From: Akebia trifoliata
Lineage: Eukaryota; Streptophyta; Magnoliopsida; Ranunculales; Lardizabalaceae
Assembly: GCA_017979445.1 (NCBI GenBank)
Contig: CM030706.1
Coordinates: forward strand, 29,176,493 to 29,240,492
Length of the DNA stretch: 64,000 nt
Reading direction: 5' to 3'
Within the stretch, counting starts at the first letter, position 1. The number at the start of each line of letters is the position of its first letter. A program made the position numbers and the translations under genes. The notes under the pieces were generated by a model. That model made no database searches and had not been told where the DNA came from. It worked only from the letters and a program-made list of their open reading frames with translations. Shown here piece after piece: positions 12,166 through 24,065 of the stretch.

Positions 12166-13110
12166 TGCAGTTTTTCCAAAGAAGCCTGATAGGACCACCC
12201 CTCAAATGGTTCTCAAAATTGGATCATACCCTCATCAAAAATTAGCAGGACCTGGCCGAGATGTTCTGGCACAATTACAAGTTTAATATAGATGTGGGTT
12301 TAGATCAGAATGACATGGCAAGAATGAAATGAAAACAAAGAGAGAAGGTAAAAGAGTACGCCCAGAAGTGGCAAGAGTTAACTTCAAAATGAGGTCAACA
12401 ATGACTGAATAAGAGATAAACACCACGTTTATCTCGACATTAGGGTACGCATTTTACATTCACTTGGTGGGACACACCACATGTAACTTCTAAAACTTAG
12501 TACAAGTGGCAGATCGGGTCAAAGGATGGCATCCAAACTGTATTGACATTTGATTTCACAGGTCTCGAGGCAGTAGTAAGGTCCCTCCTAAGAAAAAGTC
12601 TATACCTTTGTCAAAAAAAAATGAAGAAACACAAATTAACAATGTATAAACAAGCCGACCCCTCTTCATCCTTGCACTAGCACAAATACCACAAACTCAG
12701 TAGACCTCATGGGCTCTAACTCCTCCAACTACTTGGACCCCCGCACCTCAAAACCCATTCCGAGTAAACCTCTCGCCAGTCACACAATAGATACCACAGT
12801 ATGGATAGAATCAGCAAGCACGGCCTAACAGGGTATTTACCAGGTTGTCAATGGCACTGTCAAAGTTAATCCCAATCTTTCTTAGGGGCGAGTATCTTAC
12901 AAAATGGTCACCAAACCCAGAAGTTGCAAAAGGACTACGATACAGCCCCAGCATATTCTATGAATTCCACATGGGTACACTAGGGTACTCTACATACCAA
13001 TGCTGGCAACGTAAGCATCAGGTACAGAACCTAATAGATAAGAAGGCTCTCATATTAAACGAAACAACAGAACATCAACCAGAATCCCCTACCTACTCAC
13101 AATAGAGGGG
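12166..13110 (+). pseudogene. Gag of element 2 (5'-truncated, degenerate)
   Basis: Homology to element 1 gag starts abruptly at codons for QFFQRSLIGPPLKWFSKLDH. It continues with DLAEMFWHNYKFNIDVGLDQ, NDMARMK and EKVKEYAQKWQEL, the core of the retrotransposon gag domain. The N-terminal third is absent. The stretch 12845-13105 (MALSKLIPIFLRGEYLTKWS, then EFHMGTLGYSTYQCWQRKHQ) is the zinc-knuckle-like end. The usual first Cys and the His of GHST are both Tyr here. Internal stops occur at about 12255, 12330 and 12400. Confidence 0.8.
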
Positions 13111-13780
13111 AAGCGGACACGTAGTAAACACCCTTTCAGGAGAGGAATCAAATTTGAGTCCATCAACTTTGATAGCTCCAATTGTATCGAAGGTCATGAT
13201 CCACCTAACAAATGAGCCGTAAACATCAGTACTTAACGCCATCCCTCAGTACACGACAAACCCACCTTAGAACTCACAATTGCCAATCAGAATGACTGAT
13301 TTCACCATCTATCCCAATTATCAAGTTACAAATGCTACCACTGGACCACCTCTCATCATTCCCTATGCATCGCCAAACCCTCAAAACTCGAATTAGCCAC
13401 CCCTTAACATACCTTACGCTTCAAAACCACTACTTGCCATTCCTTACACTTCATCAACTTCTCAAGTAGCTTTTTCCATTACCTCAACATCAAAACTAGA
13501 GCTACCACCCCTTATCCTCAACGTTAGACTTGACCCACCCCCAATAACCATACACTCACCAAGACCATTCCCATATAACTCTAACCAAATAGTCCTATAA
13601 AGCTACGAGACAACCATCATCACGTCGATACGGGTTGAAACAATAAAGAAAATGATGGTGATCAACATTGGTCATATGACAAAAATAGGGAGATGTTAAA
13701 GAGCGCAAATAAGAGAAATAAGAATCGAAGAGAAAAGGAAATAAAAATGAAAGGGCAAGATGGACGAGGATGACAAAAAA
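13111..13780 (+). other. Gag-protease linker of element 2; Pro/Ser-rich remnant
   Basis: This is a C-rich, A-rich stretch that in a living element encodes a Pro/Thr/Ser-rich linker, as in the related piece at 28400-28740. Frames are broken. ORFs on the minus strand at 13595-13974 are shadows. Confidence 0.4.
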
Positions 13781-14700
13781 TAGGAAAAGGTGAAAGTATC
13801 GGATAAAGAGGTTGTAGACTTCATTAAGCTTATTCGCGAAAGTAAGCATAATATAGTAAACCAATTGAACAAATAATCAACTAATATCAACATTTTAGAT
13901 TTTCTACAAAATTCAAAGGAACGCCAAGAAGTATTACTGAGAGTTTTGGGAAAATCGCATGTACCTATGACCACTTCACTGGCACAGTTGGTCAGATCAT
14001 GGCAGCCAATTCCATTGTCTTCACAGAGAGCGAATTCGTGTCAGAAGGATGGGCGCACATCGAGTCGTTAAATATTATGGTCATGTGCAAGGGCATGATG
14101 GTTGCCAGAGTATTAATCAACAATGGCTCAGCTTTCAATGTCTGTCCTCTCGAAACCTTTCGTAAACTCAATACCGATTAGTCGCATGTCAAACCTAACA
14201 ATAAATTCATCTGAGGTTTCGACAGTTCAAGAAGGGATTTGCTGGGAGAAGTAGACTTACCAATCACTATAGGCCCTTGTAGGTTCGAAGTAATGTTTGA
14301 GATCATTGAACTACTGACGACGTTCAACTTGATGTTAGGAAAACCATGGACCCATATTGCAAGGGCGGTACCTTCCTCTTTACATCAGATAGTCAAGTTT
14401 ATCATGGGACAGAGGATGACATCAGTCCTAGAAGAAAACTTGATCTCGACTAAAAGAGCTCTGGATGTTCTTTTTATAGACATAGAGATAACAAAGGACA
14501 AGGTACTATATCATTCCTACCAGTCCGCGACCATTAATCATGTCTAGAAGGAAAAGGAAAAAAGTAAAGGCAAAATTATCAAAAGCAAATCTAATGATTG
14601 GATGAATCTTGAAGAAGGCAGGTTTCCGACCCAGACAGGGGTTAGGGGGGGAAAAGGGAAAGCCATGCTGGTTGTAGCAAAGAAACACACCCTTTTTTTT
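13781..14700 (+). pseudogene. Protease and G-patch-like linker of element 2 (degenerate)
   Basis: Codons from about 13800 read DKEVVDFIKLIRESKHNIVN, then LLRVLGKSHVPM, the conserved lead-in to the clade's protease. The open stretch 13999-14181 contains ARVLINNGSAFNVCPLETF; the active-site Asp of the usual DNGS is Asn, so the enzyme would be inactive. 14239-14547 continues with LGEVDLPITIGPCRFEVMFE and LMLGKPWTH...PSSLHQIVKFI. Near 14600 a degenerate LEEGRFPTQTGVRGGKGKA corresponds to the G-patch-like motif of element 1. Confidence 0.8.
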
Positions 14701-15099
14701 ATTATTTGGGATTCATGCCCACAAAAAATGATGTATTGAATATAAATAACAAGAATAGGGAACTCCAGTTAGTCAAAAAAATAAAATCATGAACCAAATG
14801 TCTGGAATTGAGCAAAATTACTCACATCAGTGCCAGTTTTCCAAAATCACAAGTCAGACTCGACATCCTATTACAACAACTGCTAACAAAGCCAACAAGA
14901 AAGTCGATAATAGTAAGTTTCAAACCTAAGTGCATTCAAGAAGACTCAACTGTTGAGTCCCGCCCTTCTCTCATGGAAAGCATCAACGTCCTATTCAATG
15001 GGGATTCTAATGAGAGTCTATAAGAAACAACGAGAGAGCCTGTGAAAGTGGAATCATTGTAAGCGAAAAGAAACAATCACCCATCCCTACCAATATCAA

Positions 15100-15835
15100 T
15101 TGGGCATTAGTCATCATCCCACCAAGCTTGGGAGGAACCATACCTAGCTCTGACGATAGTCAACCGGAGGTATTTGTCATCTCAAAACCACTAAAGGAAC
15201 CACTTTCCTACCTCATCTTCCCCGTCAGAGAAGGGGAGGTCTTGTACAATTGGGAAGAGTTCCCTTTAACCCTTGAGGCTGTAGTAGCTTCAAAAAAAAA
15301 TGTCATTTAACAAATCTAATTTGACCAAGGATCATAACGAGCCCTCGTCCTCAGGAAAATACTGTTTTGAGGGCTCCCTATCCTTATTAAAGAATTTGTT
15401 TGATTGTTCTTCTTATTTCAGATATCCAAAAAGTAACAAAAAAATAAATATTCCTAAAAAAAAAATCAAATATTCCTCAAAAATAAAAAACATCTCAAAA
15501 AATAAAAAATCTTTTAAAATTACAAAAAAAAATATTTTTTGTCAAAAACCAAAAAAAAATCTTCCAGTTATTTTTTTCAATCAAATGAATACTTAGATAA
15601 AATAGAGTTTGAAATGGACGAGTATGATTTTGATCTCGAACTCGACTTTGACCTCATGGGGATCGAAAAAGAGTCTGAGGATGAAATGGAGTACCAACTT
15701 AAAGAAATCAAAAACTTAGTAGAACATCAAAAGAAAGATATTCAACCAAATATTGAGGATACAGATTCAATCAATCTTGGTACCACGAATTGTCAAGATT
15801 TAAGCCTTACTAACACATTAGTAAAATAAAGAAAT
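15100..15835 (+). pseudogene. Protease-RT linker of element 2, Lys-rich then acidic
   Basis: The first part (15128-15310) has SDDSQPEVFVISKPLKEP and a VLYNWEEFPLTLE segment. A Lys/Asn-rich, AT-rich tract follows (15410-15560). Next is an acidic stretch, FEMDEYDFDLELDFDLMGIE (15611-15670). It leads into EYQLKEIKNLVEHQ and the run-up to RT. Element 1 shows the same succession around 5760-5440. Function of this linker is unknown. Confidence 0.55.
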
Positions 15836-17060
15836 GATCGAACTCTTATACAATTATCAAGATGTCTTTGCGTGGTCATACAGAGACATGCCTAGGTTAG
15901 TACAGATCTTGTCGTCCACAAATTACCAATCACTCCTGAAAATAAATTGATCAAGCAAAAGTTGAAAAGACTGAAATCAAAATAGACCCTCAAGGTCAAG
16001 GATGAGGTCATGAAGCAATTTAAAATAAGATTCCTTGCAGTTTCTACATACCCTGAGTGACTAGCTAACGTCGTCCCAATACCTAAGAAAGATGGGAAGG
16101 TACGCATGTGTGTTGACTATCGAGACTTGAACAAAACTAGTCCTAAGGATGATTTTTAGTTACCACACATCGACACTCTAGTCGACAATACAATAGGGCA
16201 CGGCATGTTCTCGTTCATGGACTATTTCTTAGGTTATAACCAGATAAAAATGTAGAAAAAGATCAAAAAAATATTTCATTTATCACACCATAGTGTACTT
16301 CCACTACAAAGTCATGCCATTCAGGTTAAAGAACGTAGGGGCAACTTATCAATGCCCTATGACGGCATTAGTCCATGACATAATCCATAAGGAAATGGAG
16401 GTTTACGTAGACAACATGATCGCTAAGTATGGTATAGAAGAAGATCGCCTAGTAATTCTCAAGAAGTTGTTCGACAAACTAAGAAAGTACAGTTTAAGGC
16501 TCAACCTAACAAAATTTGTAGTCAGAGCAACATCGGACAAGCTACTGGGTTTCATTGTTAGTAGAAGAAATATCGAGATAGATCCGATAAAGACCAAATA
16601 TATCCTTGAGATGAATGCACATATTTCAAAAAGGGATGTCAGAACTTTTCTAGGAAGAATACAATACATCAGTCGATTTATTGCTCAACTTACACCTATA
16701 TGTGAGCTAGTCTTCAAACTACTTAGAAAGGATACATTGAAAAAGTTGAACAAGGACTATCAAGAAGTATTTGATATGATTAAGCAATATTTTCTCAACC
16801 CACCAATCTTAGTCCCTCCCACTCCAGGACGACCTCTGTTGATATACATTTTAGTACAAGAGACATTAATGGGTTATGTACTAGGGCAACACGATGAATC
16901 GGGGCAAAAGAAGAAGCCGTATGCTATCTCAACAAGAAATTCACCGAGTACGAAGCGAAATATTCGACACTTGAGAAGAGTTGTTGTACATTGGTATGGG
17001 CACCTCAACAACTACACGATTATTTACTCAGTTACTCAACTATGTTTATCGCTAGGATGG
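15836..17060 (+). pseudogene. Reverse transcriptase of element 2 (degenerate)
   Basis: Motifs in order: LLYNYQDVFAWSYRDMP (about 15845), KVRMCVDYRDLNKTSPKDDF (about 16097), LPHIDTLVDN, SFMDYFLGYNQIKM (about 16215), FHYKVMPFRLKNVGATYQ (16296) and MEVYVDNMIAKY (16395). The last is the YVDD catalytic box with the second Asp changed to Asn. Connection-domain signatures FLGRIQYISRFIAQLTPICE and LLRKD follow, to about 17060. Stops at about 16158 and 16254 and frameshifts break it, but 16293-17069 is one open stretch of 258 codons. Confidence 0.88.
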
Positions 17061-17775
17061 ACCCCCTAAAATACCTTTTTGAGAAATCAGCTAATAGGTC
17101 GCACCGCCAAATGGCAATTATTGTTATCAGAGTTTGACATCACCTATGTCATTCAAAAAGTTATCAAAGGACAAGCCATCAATGACCACTTAGTCGAGCA
17201 CCTGCTACCTGACTATGAGCCATTGAAGATAAATTTTTCTGATGAAGCCATATTACTCACTGAGATTGAGGACGATGATGAAAAATCAAGCTGAAAAATA
17301 TATTTTGACGGAATGGCAAATCAAAAAAGAAAAGCAATAGGGGCAGTTTTAATCAAATTGGAGGGATCATACTTACCAATTGCCATCTGATTAAAGTTTC
17401 AATGTTCCAACAATGAGATAGAGTACGAAGCATGCATAGCAGAGTTGAAAATAGCATTAGATCTCAAGGTAGAAGAAATCGACGTATTCAAAGATTCAAG
17501 TCTAGTAGTCTTTCAAATGACTAGAGAATGGAAGACCCGAGAATAGAGATTGATCACTTACCATAAATATCTCGAAGAATTAAGCTCAAGTTTCAACATG
17601 ATTTCATTCACATACATGGCAAGAGTTGAGAATCAATTCACAGATGCACTAGCTATACTCGCTTGCATGATCAGCATCTCGAAAGACCTAGTTATCGACC
17701 CCATCGAGATCGGGATGCAAGATGAATCGACCTATTGTCTACCCGTCGAAGTAGAAAAGTCCGAAGAAAAATAAT
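17061..17775 (+). pseudogene. RNase H region of element 2 (degenerate)
   Basis: 17079-17294 encodes the post-RT linker (LIGRTAKWQLLLSEFDITYV, then QAINDHLVEHLLP). An archaeal-type RNase H segment follows from about 17300: YFDGMANQKRKAIGAVLIKL, then CSNNEIEYEACIAELKIALD, VFKDSSLVVFQM, and FTYMARVENQFTDALAILAC. The four acidic catalytic positions (FDG, YEAC, KDS, FTDA) are all still readable. Two stops lie between them. Confidence 0.82.
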
Positions 17776-18063
17776 GGTACTCAAATATCAAAGCATACTT
17801 GAAAGATCAAACCCTCCCATCAGATGCAACGCCAAATAATCAAAATGATCATTCAAAAATTAACAGGCCAATTCTTCTTAAGGAACAGTATTCTATACAA
17901 GAAGGCACATCACGAAGTCTTGCTCCGATGCGTAGCAACAGTAGAAGCGAGATGACTGATCTAGACTGTGTATGGTGGAATCTACGGACCCCATATGAAC
18001 GGTCACATAGTCGCTAAAAAGATTATGAGGATGGGGTATTGCTGGACAACAATGGAAAGTAAC

Positions 18064-21000
18064 TGAAATCGCCTCGACCAGTTTTCACTAAATAGTGGAT
18101 AAGGGTCCCATTTAATAAATGGAGGACTTTTAAAAAATGAAAGTCGCCACCTAGTTTAGGTCTAGGAACCATAAATAACTCCAAATGGATATGGATCGAT
18201 CCACGGATCAAAGAAATGGGTAAGGGGTCAGATTACGGGTTTCGAAAGGTGTTAAGCACCGAACCCGCCCGATCAAGATGATTGGTCTCTACTACAATCC
18301 AAGATCATCCTACGGTCAACATACAGAGACTACGGTCAAGGTCACAGTCAAATCATCATCATCAATTTATCTTGGGTTTGCCAAACAAATCCTATGGCTA
18401 AAAATTGTCCCAACTATTACACGATCATCCTTTGAATTCTATAAAATATGGAAGAGTTTGAAAAAGCCCTGATTAGTTCCATGATCTAAAATCAGTTAGG
18501 AAATTCCACCTGCAAGTATTTCCTAAACTGTCCAAAATAGAAACTGTCAAATAAGAACTCAAAGAATTTTCAAATTAGAATTTTTTAAAAAATGAAACTT
18601 TCCCAAAATAGAAGTTTTCCAAATATATCACAGTTTTGAGTTAGAAACTTCTAAATCCATGAACTTTCTAAATACGAAATTGCAAAATCATCTAAATTAT
18701 AAATTGATAAGATGTGAAATTCCTAAAATAGAAATTTATAAATATATTCATTCCTTAAGTAGAAAATTATATAATTTCTATATCAAAAAATTCCAAATAT
18801 CAATTTTCAAAACGAAATTATGAATGGAAATTTTCGAATTAAAAAAATGTGGATTTAACAAGGATCACCAATTTGGAAATTTATGAAATAACAAGAAAAC
18901 AATTCACAATACCATGCTTACCAAATTGTAGATCAACAAGTACCAATTCATACAAAATATTGGAGATCGACAAACACCAACGCATACAAAATTTTCAAAC
19001 TCGAATTATCCTCAAATCGACTCAAACGGGCAAGCATCTAGGGCCCTCAATTTTTCCCAAAGCAATGACATATCTCAATTTTTCAGCAACATTTATCATT
19101 CAACGACATGCATACTCGTCATGCTAAAAAAAATATCATCACAAACTCATTGTAAAAGTATAGGACCATCATGTTTAAATACAAGGATCATGTCAACAAG
19201 TTCATAAAAAATGCATAAAAAATAAAAATAAAATGAAGATAAAAATAAAATAATTTCTTTCCTAATCCTATCAACATGCAAAAAAAACACAAAAACATAT
19301 ATAAACAAAATATCCTCCTAATCCTACTAACATGCAAACAATAAAAATAAAAACAAACACAAAACAAAAAAACAAAAATAAATAAAAAACAAAACATAAA
19401 AAATAAAAACGAACAAAAAAGAAACATAAAACCTAAACATTCTCCCCTTCCTATCAATATAAAAATAAATAAATATAAAAAGAAAATCCTAGCCTTATCG
19501 ATATGCAAGAAAAAAAGAAAAAAATAAAACAACAAAATGCATAAAAAAAATCTACTAATCCTATTGATATAAAAATAAAAATATAAACTAAAAAATAAAA
19601 AGAAACAAAACTTACCTATAGCGACAGACGATGAGGGCCGATTCCTTCAGATAGGACCTCCAAAGCTTGTGAGTATCCGTGTGTCGCGAAGGGGATAATG
19701 GCTGAAGGATCATTGCTGGGACGTCGGTTGAAAGAGGTGACTGGAAGAGGCTGCTGGGCAGAACGTGAGAGAACTGATGGCTGAGAATGAAAGAGATGGC
19801 TGCAGCAAGGTTGGATGGGTCACGTTGGCCGTAATGAACACAGAGAGAGGATGGTTGGGGCGTTGTATACTGTAAGAACGAGTTGAATATGGGGGTGGAC
19901 AGCAAGGTGCTGGTTTGATAGAGATGAAGGAGATGGAGATTATAAAGATGTGGGTTGTAAAGGGGAGTTGCTGTAATTTTCAGCAATAGAAAGGAGAGAG
20001 AGGTGAAGGAGATAATGAAGGCTGAAATAGGTGCTGTTGTAGAGGATGACAGCAACAACAATGGACTGAGGGTGTTGTAGGTGGGACGTTGGTTCAACAG
20101 AGAGAGAGAGAGAGAGAGACAGAGAGATGGCTGCAATGGCCACGTTTTGCAGAGAGGGTTGTTGAAGGTGATGAAGGTCTGTTACAATGGAATTCTGAAG
20201 AAGAAAAATGTAGGAATGGATGAAGCAGCAAGTTGCTGTATTTTACAGCAATGGAAAGAAGTAGCAAGTTGCTGATTTTTAGCAACAATGGAGAAGAAGA
20301 CGTTTTATCATTGTAGCAGCACTGCTGTGCTTCAGGTTCAGCCCCAAGGACTTTGAGAGGGAGGCGTGAATGAAGAAGAAGAGGAGTTCAACCCAAAGGA
20401 GAGGTCTTGCAGTACATGAGGGAGACGTGAGGAAGATGAAGCCGTTCAGCCTTTTACGTTGGAGAAGAAGATGAAGCCTTCCTTCTTCACGTTGGAGAAG
20501 AAGACATTTTTATAATAAAAAAACCTTCTAAATTTTTTAATTTCTCTTTCTTTTTTTTTCTTTTTTCAATTAACACGTATTTCTTTTTTGGGAGAGGGGT
20601 GGTGGGGTGATCCCCCGCTACTCGTAGCACGATGGTGGTTGAGTTACGATTAGTCGATTTAATTTTCATTGTGTCGATTGGTTAAATTTTTTTTTATTTT
20701 GAGATTTTCTTTGATTGATTACTTTTTTTTAATTTTAATTTTTATTAGTTGATTAGTTTTTGTTTTGGGTTAATTTGATTTTAATTTTTAATTTGAATTT
20801 TAATTAGCCATTAGATTTTATTTGGTCGATTTGATTGGTTAAATGACATTTTTTAATTTATTGGTTGATTAAATTAACTGAAATTTTTTTTTTTTTATTG
20901 GTTGATCAATTTTTAAAAAAATTTATTGTATTTAATTTGTTGATTACGTTTTAATTTTAATTTGGTCGATTGTTTGATTTTAATTTTAATTGTTTAATTA

Positions 21001-21695
21001 TTTAATTTTAATTGTTTAATTTTGAATTTGATTTTAATTGTTTAATTTTTAATTTGATTTTAAGTTTTAATTGTTTAATTTTTAATTTGATTTTAATTTT
21101 TATTAAATTAGATTTTAAATTAGATTTTTATTTTTATTTTCAATTTCCTAAGGATTGAGGTCTCTAAGTTGAGTTTGGAGGCCGAGGGGCATTTCGGTCA
21201 TTTTTATGACTTTTCCTAAATTTCTCTGTTTTCATCAGTTTGGGTCCCGTTAGACTCGAAATCATGTTCTGAGTGCAATGGAGGTACTTTCGAAGTCTTT
21301 CGGAGGTCCGAAATTCATGAAGGGTATTTTCATCATTTTGTCAATTTTTGCAGATTTTTACAAATTTTAACGTGAGATTTCTTTCAGTTTCAACGTGATT
21401 ATTTCTAAGTTTCAAAGTCATATTTTCCTAGCGTAGCGAGGTCTCTAGGTTATTGAACTGTGTAGCGAACCTAAGCGTACATACTTACTAAATCGGGTGT
21501 ACCGTGTGGCGATCCTAAGCGTGCGTAAATTTCTATGTTGAGTTGTAACGAGTAGGAGGGATGAAAAAAGTAGAAACTGAAGGAATCAGGGACAGTACTC
21601 ACAAGCCTTCGAGTCTTTGCGATCATCATTAGGAATTCACGATAACCGGGTGATGAATTGTCGAATTAGGCAGATGCAAAAATGGGGTGTCTACA
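18064..21695 (-). mobile_element. Solo LTR of a related Tat-type element (minus orientation), GTAAC target duplication
   Basis: On the minus strand it begins TGTAGACACCCCATTTTTGC at 21695 and ends ...GGCGATTTCA at 18064, so it has TG...CA ends. Direct repeats GTAAC flank it (18059-18063 and 21696-21700). Near its 3' end it carries TTCGGTGCTTAACACC and AGGTGGCGACTTTC, as other LTR ends in this window do. No gag or pol lies inside. At 3632 bp it is long for an LTR, but Tat/Ogre LTRs reach this size. The ORFs around 19600-20290 fall in its interior and show no homology. Confidence 0.8.
20640..21135. repeat. TTTAATT-rich low-complexity tract inside the solo LTR
   Basis: There are many imperfect repeats of TTTTAATTTGATTTTAATTG-like units. 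A (GA)n run lies at about 20099-20120 in the same LTR. Confidence 0.75.
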
Positions 21696-22655
21696 GTAAC
21701 TATCAACATGTTCGAAAATACTATCTATGCCAAATTTATGCCAACAAGATCAATGCTCCACCTTCAGAATTACATAACATGACTACCCTTTGACCCTTCT
21801 CGCTTTGAGACATGGACATCATCGGACAGATTTTGCCAAAAGCTGCAAATGGGCATCGTTTCATCCTAGTTGCTATTGATTACTTCACCAAGTGAGTAGA
21901 AGCAGCATCCTACGCCAATGTCATCAAAAGTAACCTCCCAAAGTTTGTCAAAAACAACATCATCTGCCGATATAGATTTCTTGGTGGAATAGTAACTGAC
22001 AACACCAAAACTTCAAAAACAAGGATATGATAAAGATGTGCGAAGACTTCCAAATCAATCATCACAACTCAGTACTCTACAAACCCAAGATGAACGGAGC
22101 CGTCGAGGTAGCCAATAAGAATATCAAGAGGATCATTGAGAAGATAGTAGTAACATACAAAGATTGGCATGACATGTTGCCTTTTGCACTTCATACTTAT
22201 CGAATCTCGTTCAAGACTTCGACCGAGGCAACATCGTACATACTAGTATACATAATGAAAACAATTTTGCCCTTAGAAGTTGAGATCTCCTCCCTTCAAA
22301 TCTTGAAAAAAGTACAGTTGGATGAAGTTGAATGGGTTCAAGCTTGGTTTTACCAGTTAAATCTGATTGAAAAAAATGCCTTGCAGCCATTTTTCACAGA
22401 CAGATCTATCAAAGATGAATATCTCGTGCCTACAATAAAAAAGTCAAACTTAGAAAGTTCTCACCAGGAAACCTTGTCTTGAAGAAGATTTTGCCAATCC
22501 AAGAAGACACTTGAGGAAAGTTTCGACCAAACCACAAGGGACCGTTTATTGCACAAAAAGTTATGATGGGAGGAGCTCTGATCCTCACTGAGATGGATAG
22601 AGATGTCTTCCATCAATCGATCAATGTCGACACTGTCAAGAAATAATATGCCTGA

Positions 22656-24065
22656 GATCTGATCTTGAAATGATGAGAGGCTATATTTGGTATCCTAAAA
22701 ATAACTATCCAACCATAATCAACCCTTTTAAGCCATTATGCTCATTTCTTAAATCTAAGACTCGGGCAAATCAACATTACAAAACAAAAAAATAAAAAAA
22801 AATAGTGAAAGAAAAATCACCAAAGAGTTGCCTTACTCCAAGCCTACAGGAGGATAAACTATGAACGAGTAAAAATATAAAAAAGTTCGAGAAACGCTAA
22901 GAGGAAACATAGATCACCTTTTCGAAATAAAAATAAGCGAATCCCATGTCCAACGTACTTCAGATAGACTTAGACCCTAACTTTACTCTTTTTGTATATT
23001 TCCACTACCATTAGCCTAAGCCAACGTTTCGTCCCATCAAAAGTCCTTTCAGATTAGGGAATAGTTCAAGGTACGATCGCGATAATGGCAGTATGACACG
23101 AAGACATCATCGATCTTATAGTATATAATCCAGACCTCAAGTCTTATCAATCGTTGAAAGACTCTAGAGGGGAATCTAAATCGGATATTCGAAAAAAAAA
23201 TGTCTTGAAGCGTAAAGTAGCTGATCTCGCGATTCAACTTGAGTTATCGAGTCACGAAAAATTGTTAGGAAACTCATGAGAAGAATCTAGATCGATTACT
23301 CAAGAAAGAGAGCCACTACAAGAGTAAAGTCACCGACTTCGCAGCTCAACTTGAGTCACCAAGCCACAAAAACATAAAGACTCCAAGCAAGAATAGTAAT
23401 GTAAAAATCCAAAAAAATACAAGCATAGTCTAAAAGGGCATTATGAGTAAAAAAAAATTAGACCATGGCAATATCAAAGCCACCGACACAAAGAAAATCC
23501 GAAAGGGCGTTGATGCGCAAAAATGTGAAAATCAGGTTTAGTGAAAATCGTAATTGGCACCAGGGGCAATAAGGGCAAACAAAAAATAAAAAAAGGGAAC
23601 TCCTGGCCCACACAAGTATAAACTGTGAACGAAAAAATATTTTCAAAAATCTCGAGACCTAAACAGATAACAGTCTTCCAATACCAGGGCACTGGGTATG
23701 ACTCTAAAGGAACTGAAAAAGTGATTGATACTAGTATCCCCTGTGGTTGCCAAAAACACCAAGACCGTCATAGCCAAAGATTTTACAAACTCGAAATTTA
23801 TCGTACTCATTTGATAAAGACATTTCATAAAATTTTAAAAAAAATTAATATTTTGGCCAATGATGACAAATCTAGGATTTATTTAACAAAACTTCATGTT
23901 TTCAAAAATAATAGATATACCTGAGCCTAAGTAAATACAAAACCTATTTTCTTTGCATTAAATATTTCAATGTTTTGTATACATTCAGATAATGACAAGA
24001 AAATACAAAAAACGAAAATACAACACACAACCCATCAAACGTCATGGTAAAGAATAAAGAAAGAG
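22656..24065. other. Element 2 spacer between integrase and antisense ORF; no gene
   Basis: No protein is recognisable. A sentence-like repeat of the type CTTGAGTTATCGAGTCACG / CTTGAGTCACCAAGCCAC occurs near 23240 and 23350, each followed by a similar 80-90 bp, so it is a weak tandem duplication. The counterpart in element 1 is 721-2289. Confidence 0.5.

Larger units (their letters stand above)
17776..22655 (+). pseudogene. Integrase of element 2, split by a solo LTR
   Basis: The left part ends at 18063 inside the zinc-finger region: HHARSLAPMR-like codons, then YGPYERSHSRKKIMRMGYCWT in degenerate form. The right part resumes at 21701 (YQHVRKYYLCQIYANKIN). It continues with DMDIIGQILPKAANGHRFIL (first Asp), IVTDNTKTS (second Asp) and MNGAVEVANKNIKRIIEKIV (catalytic Glu, in the open stretch 22027-22482). 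The family signature VTYKDWHDMLPFALHTYRIS follows. Removing the insert and one copy of GTAAC restores a continuous domain order. Frameshifts elsewhere mean it is not functional. Confidence 0.85.

Noticed and set aside
13595..13974. Overlapping minus-strand ORFs
   Set aside because: Shadows of the gag-protease linker, whose plus-strand reading matches the retroelement family.
19188..20290. Several Phe/Leu- or Ser/Leu-rich ORFs in the solo LTR
   Set aside because: They are low-complexity AT- or CT-rich LTR sequence on the antisense side, with no domain and no start context.
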